A stretch of DNA of 42,465 nucleotides from NCBI GenBank assembly GCA_021295755.1, contig JAGWBT010000069.1:1-42465 (forward strand), read 5' to 3'. Each line of letters begins with the position of its first letter. The first letter of the stretch is position 1. The DNA comes from Candidatus Poribacteria bacterium. GTDB lineage: Bacteria; Poribacteria; WGA-4E; PCPOR2b. The position numbers were made by a program, and so were the translations under genes. Positions 1-7,190 of this stretch are shown here, one piece after another. The notes beneath the pieces are model-generated. The model did no database searches. It saw nothing but the letters and a program-made list of their open reading frames with translations, and was not told the DNA's origin.

Positions 1-1
1 C

Positions 2-130
2 AATCGTTTATCCAAAGATGTAGCTGCGGAAACAGTGATCACCCAAGAGATGATTGACCCGCCAGCAGATTCGCTGCTATGGTCGCTAAGACAGCAGCAG
101 GACGCACATTTTGGACTCATAGAAACCTGA
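2..130 (+). CDS. C-terminal tail of an unidentified protein (cut by window edge)
   Basis: An open frame runs from the window edge to a TGA at 128-130 and encodes 42 residues ending in AHFGLIET. The stop is only nine bases before the ATG of the next gene, whose ribosome-binding site (GAGGGG) overlaps this stop. That spacing is typical of two genes in one operon. The tail is hydrophilic and has no recognisable motif, so no function can be given. The evidence is the open frame and the tight coupling only. Confidence 0.5.
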   Translation, partial: NRLSKDVAAETVITQEMIDPPADSLLWSLRQQQDAHFGLIET

Positions 131-139
131 GGGGTTGGA

Positions 140-1777
140 ATGCAACCTGAGGATGTGATGACAAAAGCAAGTGAGTGGCGAATCGCTCTGGCACAGAGAA
201 TCATGCCAGTCTACGCAAACCATCCGAAGGTTAAAGTAGTGATTGTCGGTGGTTCGGTAGGCCGCGGAATTGCCGACTGCTATTCGGATGTTGAAATCGG
301 CGTTTTCTGGACTGAACCACCTTCTGAAGCAGAGCGCAAGACGTTGGCAGAACGGGTTGGTGCCGTTTATAGAGAGCAAATGAGCCCCTATGAATTTGAC
401 CCCCGCCAGCCGGGTGAAGAAGAAGCTGATGAGGACATCTACGTCGGCGGAGACAAAGATAGTGGCTTCAATGTCGATATCAAGCACAAGACGATTGCAG
501 CAGTGGAACAGTACTTGGTAGAGATGTTTGATCATTGTCAACCCCATGACAACCGACTCGCTGAAGTCCTATCTCATTCAATTCCGTTATACGGTCAGTC
601 ATTGGCTGAACAGTGGCGTAGGAAAGTTGCGATATATCCAACCGAGCTTGCACAAAAGATTGTCCATACTTTACTGCGGTTTGAGCAATGGTGGCTTTGC
701 GAGCAATTTGCTAAGGAAGAGGAGATGATCCTTGTACAGGAGCAATTTAGCGACCGCTTGACAACAGTAATCTCGGTGCTTGCTGTACTTAATCGTGTCT
801 ACCTGCTGGAAATCAAATGGACTGACTGGTCGATCGAGCAGTTGAAAATTTCTCCGTCGAATCTTATACACCGGGCGAAACAAATATTTGGACAGCCATC
901 CCAAGTTGCAGCCCAACAACTCCGCCAACTGATTGAAGAGACATTCGATTTAGTGAAGCTACATTTACCAGGAATCGGCGTTGAATCACGGCGGCAGAAA
1001 GCGTTTAAGAGAACCCCCAAATGGGTCATTCGATCTAAGGTAGACCTGACAAATTTAGAAAGTTGGCAGCACGAATTGCTACAAAAGGTTAAACAAGCCT
1101 ATGTTTCCAATCCTAATGTCAAGGCAATGATGCTCAGTGGACTCGCTTCTCAGCGGCGTATCAGTGGACTTACCTCTCGGCAGTATGCCAGCGGCGACTA
1201 CGGCGATCTTGAGTTCACAGTTTTTTGGGCAGATGCTCCTTCCGAAACAGAGAGAGGACAGGCAATCCAGGCTGTCCGTGGGACGCTGAACTCCATCGAA
1301 CCATTCGCCCCTAAGCAGGAAGGTGGAAGAGACAATTACAGCGTTTCTGGTGTGAACGTTGATGTCCAACATGTAACAATTGGACAGATAACGAGTATAT
1401 TGACATCAGTTCTTAACCAATTTGACCCAAGCATGAGCAAACAGGCGGTGATAGCAACACTAGTGCACGGGATTCCTTTGCATAATGAAAATCTGATCCA
1501 GCAATGGCAAAAGAAATCCGCTTTATATCCCGATGAGTTGATACAGTCAACTGTGAACCAGATTCTTTCTGACTTTAAGTGGGCATGGAGCAATCGTGTG
1601 GAGATTTACGCCCATCGCGATGGATCCCTATTTTTTCGTGGGTTGTTTACCTATCAGACTCAGGAAATGTTGAAGATCTTGATGAGTCTCAATCGGGTGT
1701 ACGTGCCCAAATACGGCAACCGACTCAACCCGCTCATTGAAGCATTAGAGATCGCGCCTCCGAATTTCGGTTCCTGA
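140..1777 (+). CDS. Tandem nucleotidyltransferase-like protein, ended early by an in-frame TGA
   Basis: The 545-residue product contains two related halves. The first half has a polymerase-beta-type nucleotidyltransferase signature at about residues 37-58: a GGS turn, then a DVEIGVFW strand supplying acidic residues. The second half repeats it at about 331-363 (LSGL...GDLEFTVFW) but lacks the clean GS turn, so it may be inactive. Both halves share the linker patterns APSE-E and LYPDEL/IYPTEL. Such folds transfer nucleotides to drugs, proteins or RNA; the substrate here is unknown. The start is supported by GAGGGG nine bases upstream. The reading frame continues without a shift past the TGA at 1775 and repeats the end of the first half (see 1778-1960), so this is probably a truncated allele. 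The family call is confident only at superfamily level. Confidence 0.7.
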   Translation: MQPEDVMTKASEWRIALAQRIMPVYANHPKVKVVIVGGSVGRGIADCYSDVEIGVFWTEPPSEAERKTLAERVGAVYREQMSPYEFDPRQPGEEEADEDIYVGGDKDSGFNVDIKHKTIAAVEQYLVEMFDHCQPHDNRLAEVLSHSIPLYGQSLAEQWRRKVAIYPTELAQKIVHTLLRFEQWWLCEQFAKEEEMILVQEQFSDRLTTVISVLAVLNRVYLLEIKWTDWSIEQLKISPSNLIHRAKQIFGQPSQVAAQQLRQLIEETFDLVKLHLPGIGVESRRQKAFKRTPKWVIRSKVDLTNLESWQHELLQKVKQAYVSNPNVKAMMLSGLASQRRISGLTSRQYASGDYGDLEFTVFWADAPSETERGQAIQAVRGTLNSIEPFAPKQEGGRDNYSVSGVNVDVQHVTIGQITSILTSVLNQFDPSMSKQAVIATLVHGIPLHNENLIQQWQKKSALYPDELIQSTVNQILSDFKWAWSNRVEIYAHRDGSLFFRGLFTYQTQEMLKILMSLNRVYVPKYGNRLNPLIEALEIAPPNFGS

Positions 1778-1960
1778 TTCAAGAGGATGTTCCGATTGAC
1801 CCCAGTCAGGGCGGTTGATGAATTGCAACACCTCATTGAAGAGACGTTTTTGCTAATCGAATCGGAATTCCCAGCGATAGACATCGAAGGAGCACGGGAG
1901 AAGTTCAGAAGTGAGCGTCGCAGAGCGTGGAATGAACCACCCAAGGGCATATTTTCTTGA
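1778..1960 (+). pseudogene. In-frame remainder of the nucleotidyltransferase gene beyond the TGA
   Basis: Reading on in the same frame after the TGA at 1775-1777 gives 60 more residues to a TGA at 1958-1960. They contain LQHLIEETFLLIESEFPAI, which aligns without gaps to LRQLIEETFDLVKLHLPGI of the first half (about residues 270-290). In that alignment the TGA falls opposite an arginine (CGG), as expected for CGA to TGA by one transition. The segment is therefore the lost C-terminal end of the second half. It could also be a read-through tail or a sequencing error. Confidence 0.7.
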
Positions 1961-2134
1961 TGATTGTAAAGGCTTGCGGAAAGATTTCTAGAACGCTTCA
2001 CATTTGACGCGCTATACAGGGCATACGTGATTTACACAATACTCATAGCGCCAACTAACCCTTGATTTTGAGTCAACTTGGTGTTACACTGAAACGCATG
2101 GACGATTGAAAGTTTCGATGATTCAGACAATAAT

Positions 2135-2233
2135 AGGACTTACGCAGTTGGTTTATAAGTCCCCCTGATAAGGGGGATTTAGGGGGTTAAAAATAAAAAA
2201 TCTCGTGCTGCGTGTTAAATTTGCGTAAGTCCT
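2135..2233. repeat. Family A inverted-repeat element, copy 1 (99 bp)
   Basis: The element is bounded by perfect 12-base inverted termini, AGGACTTACGCA at the left and TGCGTAAGTCCT at the right. Inside is a G/C hairpin, TCCCCCT-GATA-AGGGGGA at 2160-2176, followed by ATTTAGGGGGTT. It contains no reading frame. A near-identical copy lies at 5181-5280 and a truncated one at 42379. Its right end is only about 20 bases before the start of the next gene, so it may carry or replace that gene's promoter. It looks like a miniature inverted-repeat transposable element. Confidence 0.8.
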
Positions 2234-2253
2234 GTACAGAGGTGACATCAGCT

Positions 2254-3324
2254 ATGCACCATAAAAATCTTCCTCAAATCCAAGTTCCCTCAACGATGAA
2301 AGCCAGTGTGTACCGAGAATTTGGCGGACCCGAGGTGCTGCGCTACGAAGATATGCCCACGCCTGAGCCGGCAAAAGGCGAAGTGCTCGTCAAGGTGCTT
2401 GCTGTCGCCATTGATTACATCCAACTCCATATCCGACACGGTGGTAGTGGTCGCATCGGGTCCTCGCAAGAATCACACTACGGCATCAAAGATCCGCCAC
2501 ATATTCCCGGTGGCATGGCGTGTGTGGAAGTGGTGGCACTTGGTCCCAATACCGAAGGCATCGAAATTGGTACACGCCATCTAGTCGGTGGGCTGCGACC
2601 GGGGTCATACGTCGAATACGGTGTGGTTGATGCAAAAGGTTTACAACCTCGCCCGGACGGAAGACCCAACCCGACAGCTTATCCTTCCGCATTCACACCA
2701 GAGCAGGCAGCCGCCTTTGACTACGCTCCGGTTGCGTATCATACATTGAAAGTCGCTGCCGGCTTACAGGCGCGAGAAACTGTCCTCATTCACGCTGCTG
2801 CCGGCGGCACGGGCGTCCTTGCTGTCCAACTCGCCAAATACTTTGGTGCACAGGTAATCGCAACGGCGGGCAGTGAAGCGAAACTTCAATTGGTGCGAGA
2901 ACTTGGTGCCGATGTGGTGATTAACTACCGAACGGATGATTTCGTGGCAATGGCGTTAGAAGCCACTGATGGGCGTGGTGTTGATGTCGTGTGGGAATCA
3001 ATCGGCGGTGAGGTCTTCACACGAAACCTCGATTGTATGGCAGAAGCCGGGCGAATGGTGAGTTTTGGCTCAAACTCTTTCACGGGGATGGGGCAAGTCG
3101 ATTTCTGGCCATTCTGGATGAAGAACCTAAAGCTGATTGGATGGGGCGGTGTGAGCAATACACAGTCTCGCGCTCCGGAGATTATGGAGGAACTGATTAC
3201 CCTAGCCCAGGAGGGTAAACTCAGACCGGTGGTGCGGCATGTATACCGATTCGCAGACGCATCTGAGGCACACCGTCTGATCGAGGAACGGGGTTCGATT
3301 GGGAAAGTAGTGCTAACGCCGTGA
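2254..3324 (+). CDS. NADPH:quinone oxidoreductase-like medium-chain dehydrogenase/reductase
   Basis: The protein (356 residues) belongs to the zinc-independent medium-chain dehydrogenase/reductase superfamily. It opens with the typical MKASVYREFGGPEVL strand, has a GroES-like domain to about residue 150, and a Rossmann domain with the nucleotide-binding loop IHAAAGGTGVLAVQLAK. It ends with the family's SIGKVVL strand. No structural zinc cysteine cluster is seen, which fits the quinone oxidoreductase branch reducing quinones or enones with NADPH in the cytoplasm. The ATG at 2254 is chosen because GAGGTGAC lies eight bases upstream; an earlier ATG at 2212 lies inside the family A element. ATG 2296 (MKASV) is an alternative. 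The substrate is unknown. Confidence 0.88.
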   Translation: MHHKNLPQIQVPSTMKASVYREFGGPEVLRYEDMPTPEPAKGEVLVKVLAVAIDYIQLHIRHGGSGRIGSSQESHYGIKDPPHIPGGMACVEVVALGPNTEGIEIGTRHLVGGLRPGSYVEYGVVDAKGLQPRPDGRPNPTAYPSAFTPEQAAAFDYAPVAYHTLKVAAGLQARETVLIHAAAGGTGVLAVQLAKYFGAQVIATAGSEAKLQLVRELGADVVINYRTDDFVAMALEATDGRGVDVVWESIGGEVFTRNLDCMAEAGRMVSFGSNSFTGMGQVDFWPFWMKNLKLIGWGGVSNTQSRAPEIMEELITLAQEGKLRPVVRHVYRFADASEAHRLIEERGSIGKVVLTP

Positions 3325-3370
3325 GGGTTTCCGGTAGGCTGCGAGGGACACGTTCAGGTAGCCGATAGAT

Positions 3371-4045
3371 ATGAAAAAAGTGGCAGCAACTGTTACGATT
3401 CTGCTGTTGATAACCGGTATAGTGAAGGCGCGAGCCCAGCTCTACGAACACCCTTTCAACCTCCATCAATTAAAGATGGGGCAGGCAAGCATCGCGGCAG
3501 GGGCAGAGTATGTTAACGAACGGGTCGCGGCGGTTGGCGACCTTGAATACGGCTTGCTACCCGGTATTGAAGGATTTCTGAAGGCGGGACAACTCCATTT
3601 TGATGACGAGCGCTCAACCACGCAGTCACCAATTTCGTTCTTTTATTCAGGGCTTAGTTCGATCCAACCGCTGATCAGAAGCGATTGGGAGTGTTTGGCG
3701 AGTGCGAGTTTCTTCGGAAGTTTTGCGGAGGAGAGAACAGGTGCCGAGAACAGTACGCTAGGGTTTTCCATTGGATTCGGATTCTTCCATAAAATTGTCG
3801 GAGATTCGGTGCTGTCCGTTGCACCGTACGCACTCGCTTTTTATGACATGAGTTGGTGGACATTGGGGGAGGAAACGTCACGTGGCGGCGCATTTTCAGG
3901 ACAGATCGGCTTAGAGGTTGACCTATCGCCAACTATGAGTTTGCTCGGGAGCATCATCTATCCCCTTAAAGCAGATAGGGGGACGTTATATGGGATTTTT
4001 TTGTCCTTCCATCCGAGCGTCACCGACAGTGCTATAGGTCCCTAG
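3371..4045 (+). CDS. Secreted hypothetical protein, possible small beta-barrel
   Basis: The product is 224 residues with a clear N-terminal signal peptide: two lysines, a hydrophobic core TVTILLLITGIV, and a probable cleavage near ARAQ. The mature part is rich in glycine, aromatic residues and alternating hydrophobic positions (for example LGFSIGFGFFHKIV and SGQIGLEVDLSP), like outer-membrane or lipocalin-type strands. It lacks a lipobox cysteine. It lies 46 bases after the quinone oxidoreductase-like gene, and could be co-transcribed with it. I do not recognise the family; the export call is firmer than the barrel call. Confidence 0.65.
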   Translation: MKKVAATVTILLLITGIVKARAQLYEHPFNLHQLKMGQASIAAGAEYVNERVAAVGDLEYGLLPGIEGFLKAGQLHFDDERSTTQSPISFFYSGLSSIQPLIRSDWECLASASFFGSFAEERTGAENSTLGFSIGFGFFHKIVGDSVLSVAPYALAFYDMSWWTLGEETSRGGAFSGQIGLEVDLSPTMSLLGSIIYPLKADRGTLYGIFLSFHPSVTDSAIGP

Positions 4046-4134
4046 ACATCATTTCTTAAGAGCTGCTCAAGCGTTATAAAGTTAGGCTTGCCTGACGAAC
4101 ATCATTCATAGACATTGCGTAGAAAGAGGCTCAA

Positions 4135-5127
4135 ATGAAAAAAACAGTAACAGTTGTTTGCCATCACGAGCACGGCATTCCCGAAGAAGTAGCCCAAGTC
4201 GAATCGTGGGACACCCCCGCCATCGCTCCCAACCAAGTTCTAGTTGAGATGAAAGCTTCACCGATTAATCCCGCCGACATCAACAGGCTTGAGGGGAAGT
4301 ATCCAATTCGCTCCCCGCTACCTGCGATTGCGGGAAACGAAGGCGTTGGTATCATTGCAGAAACAGGCAGCGCGGTCGCCAATCTGCGCGTCGGTCAACC
4401 CGTTATCTCACTAGATCGAGTGGGCCACTGGTGCGATGCGTATGTATCAGACGCGAAAAGCCTGATTCCCCTGCCAGATGATATCCCTCTCAAGCAAGCA
4501 GCGATGCTATCAGTCAATCCGCCAACCGCTTGGCGGATGCTTGAAGGGTTCGCTGACCTCAAACCCGGTGATTGGGTGATTCAGAACGCCGCCAACTCTG
4601 GGGTCGGACGGGCTGTGATCCAGATCGCACGTTTACGCGGCTTGAGAACCATTAATGTCGTGCGCCGGGAGGATCTGATCCCCGAACTTGAAGCGGAAGG
4701 CGCCGATATCGTCGTCACCGATGAGATTCCACTGTCAAAACAAATTCGGGACTTGACAGGCAACGCTGATGTACCACTTGGATTGAATGCTGTCGGTGGG
4801 GAGAATGCACGGGAGATAGCCAAATCACTCAGCGATCGCGGCACATTGGTCACCTACGGTGCGATGGGACTCCAGCCACTACAGATGAGCAATAGCCTGT
4901 TAATCTTCAAAGACCTCTGTTTCCGCGGCTTTTGGATTAATGCTTGGTATAAACACGCTGATACTAGGGACATTCATGATATGTTCAATCAATTAATCCC
5001 TCTCATAACGTCAGGGAAATTGACAGTACCAGTTGAGCAAACATATCCACTCACCGATGTCAAGGCGGCTCTAGCCCATGCGTGTCAGAGCGCTCGGAAA
5101 GGAAAAATCCTATTCGTGATGAATTGA
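4135..5127 (+). CDS. MECR/ETR1-like trans-2-enoyl thioester reductase
   Basis: This 330-residue protein is a medium-chain reductase most like mitochondrial MECR/Etr1, which reduces trans-2-enoyl thioesters with NADPH. The tell-tale stretch is WVIQNAANSGVGRAVIQIAR followed by LRTINVVR, near-identical in pattern to that subfamily. SPINPADINRLEGKYP in the N-terminal domain is also characteristic. The C-terminal half has YGAMGLQPLQMSNSLLIFKD and a closing KGKILFVMN. No zinc-binding cysteine set is present. In bacteria such proteins may serve fatty acid synthesis or detoxify enals or quinones; the substrate cannot be read from the sequence. The start is ATG 4135, with AGAAAGAGG about ten bases upstream. 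It shares superfamily but not close similarity with the 2254-3324 gene. Confidence 0.87.
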   Translation: MKKTVTVVCHHEHGIPEEVAQVESWDTPAIAPNQVLVEMKASPINPADINRLEGKYPIRSPLPAIAGNEGVGIIAETGSAVANLRVGQPVISLDRVGHWCDAYVSDAKSLIPLPDDIPLKQAAMLSVNPPTAWRMLEGFADLKPGDWVIQNAANSGVGRAVIQIARLRGLRTINVVRREDLIPELEAEGADIVVTDEIPLSKQIRDLTGNADVPLGLNAVGGENAREIAKSLSDRGTLVTYGAMGLQPLQMSNSLLIFKDLCFRGFWINAWYKHADTRDIHDMFNQLIPLITSGKLTVPVEQTYPLTDVKAALAHACQSARKGKILFVMN

Positions 5128-5180
5128 GACGTGATACGTGAAATGAAGTTGTTGTATTTGCCTTTGTGCTATTATTGTAT

Positions 5181-5280
5181 GGGACTTACACAGTTGGTTC
5201 ATAAGTCCCCCTGATAAGGGGGATTTAGGGGGTTAAAAATAAAAGAATCTCGCACCGTGTGCTAAACTTGCGTAAGTCCT
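5181..5280. repeat. Family A inverted-repeat element, copy 2 (100 bp)
   Basis: This is the same element as at 2135-2233 in the same orientation. The left end is GGGACTTACACA (two changes from consensus) and the right end is a perfect TGCGTAAGTCCT. The interior keeps TAAGTCCCCCTGATAAGGGG and the GTTAAAAATAAAA stretch. It lies between the enoyl reductase and MFS genes. The remaining 80 bases to the MFS start show no clear promoter. Confidence 0.8.
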
Positions 5281-5360
5281 GTAATATAAAAACTGTCCGA
5301 AGGGTTGAGTACCTCGGGTAGATTATCTCCTTAACCTGTGGGAGGATTGTGCCGTAAGAA

Positions 5361-6671
5361 ATGGAAGTATCGCATAGTCGCCTTGTTAGTAGATCGCCGA
5401 TTTTCTACGGCTGGATTATTATGTTGATCGGGACACTAGGAATGATTATGAGCAGTCCCGGTCAGACCTATGTAGTATCGATCTTTATTGAGTCCTTCAT
5501 CACAGACCTAGGGATTAGCCGGTCGCTTGTCAGTACGCTCTACACACTGGGCACACTTGTGGGAAGTTTCGTCTTGCCGATTGTGGGATACCAAATCGAT
5601 CGGCATGGTGCCCGGTTGATAGTGGTGCTGATTACCGCGCTTTTCGGATTTGCTTGCGTCTACATGGGCTACGTGCAGAATGCCTTCATGCTCGGTTTAG
5701 GCTTCATCGCACTCCGCATGCTCGGTCAAGGAAGTTTGGGATTGGTCTGCACGAATATCATTAATCAGTGGTGGGTGCGCCGGCGGGGCATGGTGATGGG
5801 GATTTCCGGTATGGCAGGCTCCCTTATTAGTTTGGGAGGTTTTCCAAACCTTGTCAACTGGTTAATTCCTACCTATGGTTGGAGGTCTACTTATATACTC
5901 CTTGGGATAATACTCACGTTTGTGATAGCGCCCGTGGCGTTTATATTTTTTCGTAACCATCCAGAGGATTATGGACTCCAACCAGATGGAGGGGAATCAA
6001 GTACATTCAGGTTTCGCAAAAGAAAACAGGTGACCACGAGATTAACGGAGGTGAACTGGACGCTAGGAGAGGCGATGCGCACATCCGTCTTCTGGATTTT
6101 GGTGGCAAGTCTTTCTGCGATCAGTATGCTATCCACTGGTCTATTTTTCCATATGGTCAGCATCTTTACCGATAATGGATTGACACGCAATCTCGCCGCA
6201 GCAGTTTTTGTGCCTATCGCTGTGACCACTGCGGTCGTTAATTGGGGCAGCGGTCTTCTCGTAGACCGAGTCCCGGTGCGTATATTGCTGGCCACTGGTT
6301 TGTTCTTCCAGGCGCTGTCACTATTGATGGCATGCTCGCTTTCCGACATTACCCTTGCATTGGTGTTTGGCGTTGTCCTCGGAATTTCCAGCGGGCTCAT
6401 TCGTATCTTGGGCAGCGTGATCTGGGCGATGTACTTCGGACGGCATCACCTAGGGAGTATAACGGGGTTCACCTCAATGGTTACGATTATCGGCTCTGCG
6501 CTGGGACCGATGCCCTTGGGAATTGGTCGAGACTTGTTGGGAAGTTATAATCTTGCGTTAATGATTTCGGCGGCCATTCCGCTTCTGCTAGGAATTCTTG
6601 GCCTCTTTATTGCTGATCCCGTCCGTTTGGCGGGGCAGCTGCAAAAGCACGAACAAGAAACAGACGAATAA
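5361..6671 (+). CDS. MFS transporter, monocarboxylate/oxalate-formate type
   Basis: The 436-residue protein has twelve predicted membrane helices in two six-helix halves with a charged central loop at about residues 205-235 (FRFRKRKQ). It matches the OFA/monocarboxylate branch of the major facilitator superfamily: an N-terminal FYGWIIMLIGTLGM, then VVSIFIESFITDLGISRSLVSTLY, and a loop 2-3 DRHGAR motif. The R-MLGQGSLGLV helix resembles the fourth helix of that branch. Such carriers move small organic acids with protons across the inner membrane; the substrate is not deducible. It stands alone on the + strand, with element A2 upstream and an inverted repeat just after its stop. Confidence 0.85.
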   Translation: MEVSHSRLVSRSPIFYGWIIMLIGTLGMIMSSPGQTYVVSIFIESFITDLGISRSLVSTLYTLGTLVGSFVLPIVGYQIDRHGARLIVVLITALFGFACVYMGYVQNAFMLGLGFIALRMLGQGSLGLVCTNIINQWWVRRRGMVMGISGMAGSLISLGGFPNLVNWLIPTYGWRSTYILLGIILTFVIAPVAFIFFRNHPEDYGLQPDGGESSTFRFRKRKQVTTRLTEVNWTLGEAMRTSVFWILVASLSAISMLSTGLFFHMVSIFTDNGLTRNLAAAVFVPIAVTTAVVNWGSGLLVDRVPVRILLATGLFFQALSLLMACSLSDITLALVFGVVLGISSGLIRILGSVIWAMYFGRHHLGSITGFTSMVTIIGSALGPMPLGIGRDLLGSYNLALMISAAIPLLLGILGLFIADPVRLAGQLQKHEQETDE

Positions 6672-6690
6672 ACGAGCCGAACCCCTTTTT

Positions 6691-6756
6691 TTCTAGTAAG
6701 TCGATTTTCCAAAATCACCATTCTAGCGTCAAGATCTGAATCTCGACCTACTAGAA
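6691..6756. repeat. 66-bp inverted repeat after the MFS gene
   Basis: Arms TTCTAGTAAGTCGA (6691-6704) and TCGACCTACTAGAA (6743-6756) are inverted copies with one mismatch in 14 bases, separated by 38 bases. It follows the MFS stop codon by 19 bases, with a T-run immediately before the left arm. It could act as a transcript-end structure, but the T-run is on the wrong side for a classical + strand terminator. It could equally be a very short mobile element remnant. Confidence 0.5.
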
Positions 6757-6775
6757 TAACCCAAGTTGCTAGATT

Positions 6776-6906
6776 AGGAGTTACGCACTTCAGTAGTGAA
6801 CAACGATCGTTGTTCACTGCGGAATCCTTGATGGTGCCCCTGCTGTAGTTGCCCGTTTCTTAATCCCCGAACTACAGGATTTTGAGCGTTCAACTGCGTG
6901 AGTCCT
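6776..6906. repeat. Family B inverted-repeat element, copy 1 (131 bp)
   Basis: Its termini are AGGAGTTACGCA (left) and TGCGTGAGTCCT (right), one change each from the family A termini, but its interior is different. It contains a perfect 24-base palindrome at 6795-6818 centred on ACGATCGT. A second copy with the same palindrome and flanking CCTTGATG and TGTAGTTGCCCG segments is at 37484-37700. No reading frame is present. It is probably a non-autonomous element mobilised by the same enzyme as family A. Confidence 0.75.
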
Positions 6907-6959
6907 ATAGATATTGAAAATTCATCGGTTGTCGGTTAAAACTGAAGATGTTTGCCTTT

Positions 6960-7025
6960 CGCTCCAGAGGAGCGAGATGTCTATAGCGCGGCGAGATGTC
7001 CAATACCTGCGCTCCAGAGGAGCGC
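6960..7025. repeat. Two REP-like CTCCAGAGGAGCG hairpin units
   Basis: Two direct copies of a small hairpin occur 50 bases apart: CGCTCC-AGA-GGAGCG at 6960-6974 and GCGCTCC-AGA-GGAGCGC at 7009-7025, each followed by a related AGATGT/AATGT tail. A degenerate middle piece (GCGGCGAGATGTCCAATA) lies between them. The tail resembles GGGGCGACATGTGTAT inside the family D elements. This is non-coding repeat DNA between the MFS and dehydrogenase genes. Confidence 0.55.
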
Positions 7026-7038
7026 AATGTAAATTATG

Positions 7039-7136
7039 GTGAATTCTAAAAATAAATAGACACTTTCGCCCCCCGGTAGGTGCGGTTTGTAACCGCACCG
7101 GTTTGGAGTGTCTCATTAATTCTAAGGTCCACTATA
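7039..7136. repeat. Family C repeat element, copy 1
   Basis: The left part reads GTGAATTCTAAAAATAAATA then GACACTTTCG. The right part reads AGTGTCTCATTAATTCTAAG. The ends are imperfect inverted repeats around AATTAATTAGACACT. Inside is a strong hairpin GGTGCGGTT-TGT-AACCGCACC at 7079-7099. An inverted second copy with the same hairpin is at 40345-40534, and solo end fragments occur near 8331 and 42445. The right end abuts a TATAAT box ahead of the dehydrogenase gene. Confidence 0.7.
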
Positions 7137-7138
7137 AT
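7133..7138 (+). promoter_or_regulatory. Candidate -10 box for the 2-hydroxyacid dehydrogenase gene
   Basis: A perfect TATAAT sits at the boundary of the family C element, 53 bases before the ATG at 7191. No good -35 hexamer is found at the proper distance (best is GTCTCA at 7110-7115). If real, the promoter would be partly made of repeat-element sequence. Confidence 0.35.
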
Positions 7139-7190
7139 ATGGTTCAAACATAAACGGCACAATATTTTCAACACGAAGGGAGAAAGCTAT

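Noticed and set aside
2212-2253. Upstream ATG giving a longer quinone oxidoreductase-like protein
   Set aside because: It lies within family A element 1 and has no ribosome-binding site; ATG 2254 has GAGGTGAC at proper distance.
6960-7025. CRISPR-like array
   Set aside because: Only two short hairpin units with a degenerate middle; no regular repeats or spacers and no cas genes.
7080-7190. Longer N-terminus for the 2-hydroxyacid dehydrogenase
   Set aside because: The extension runs through the family C hairpin and is not protein-like; ATG 7191 has GAAGGGAGA and fits the family.
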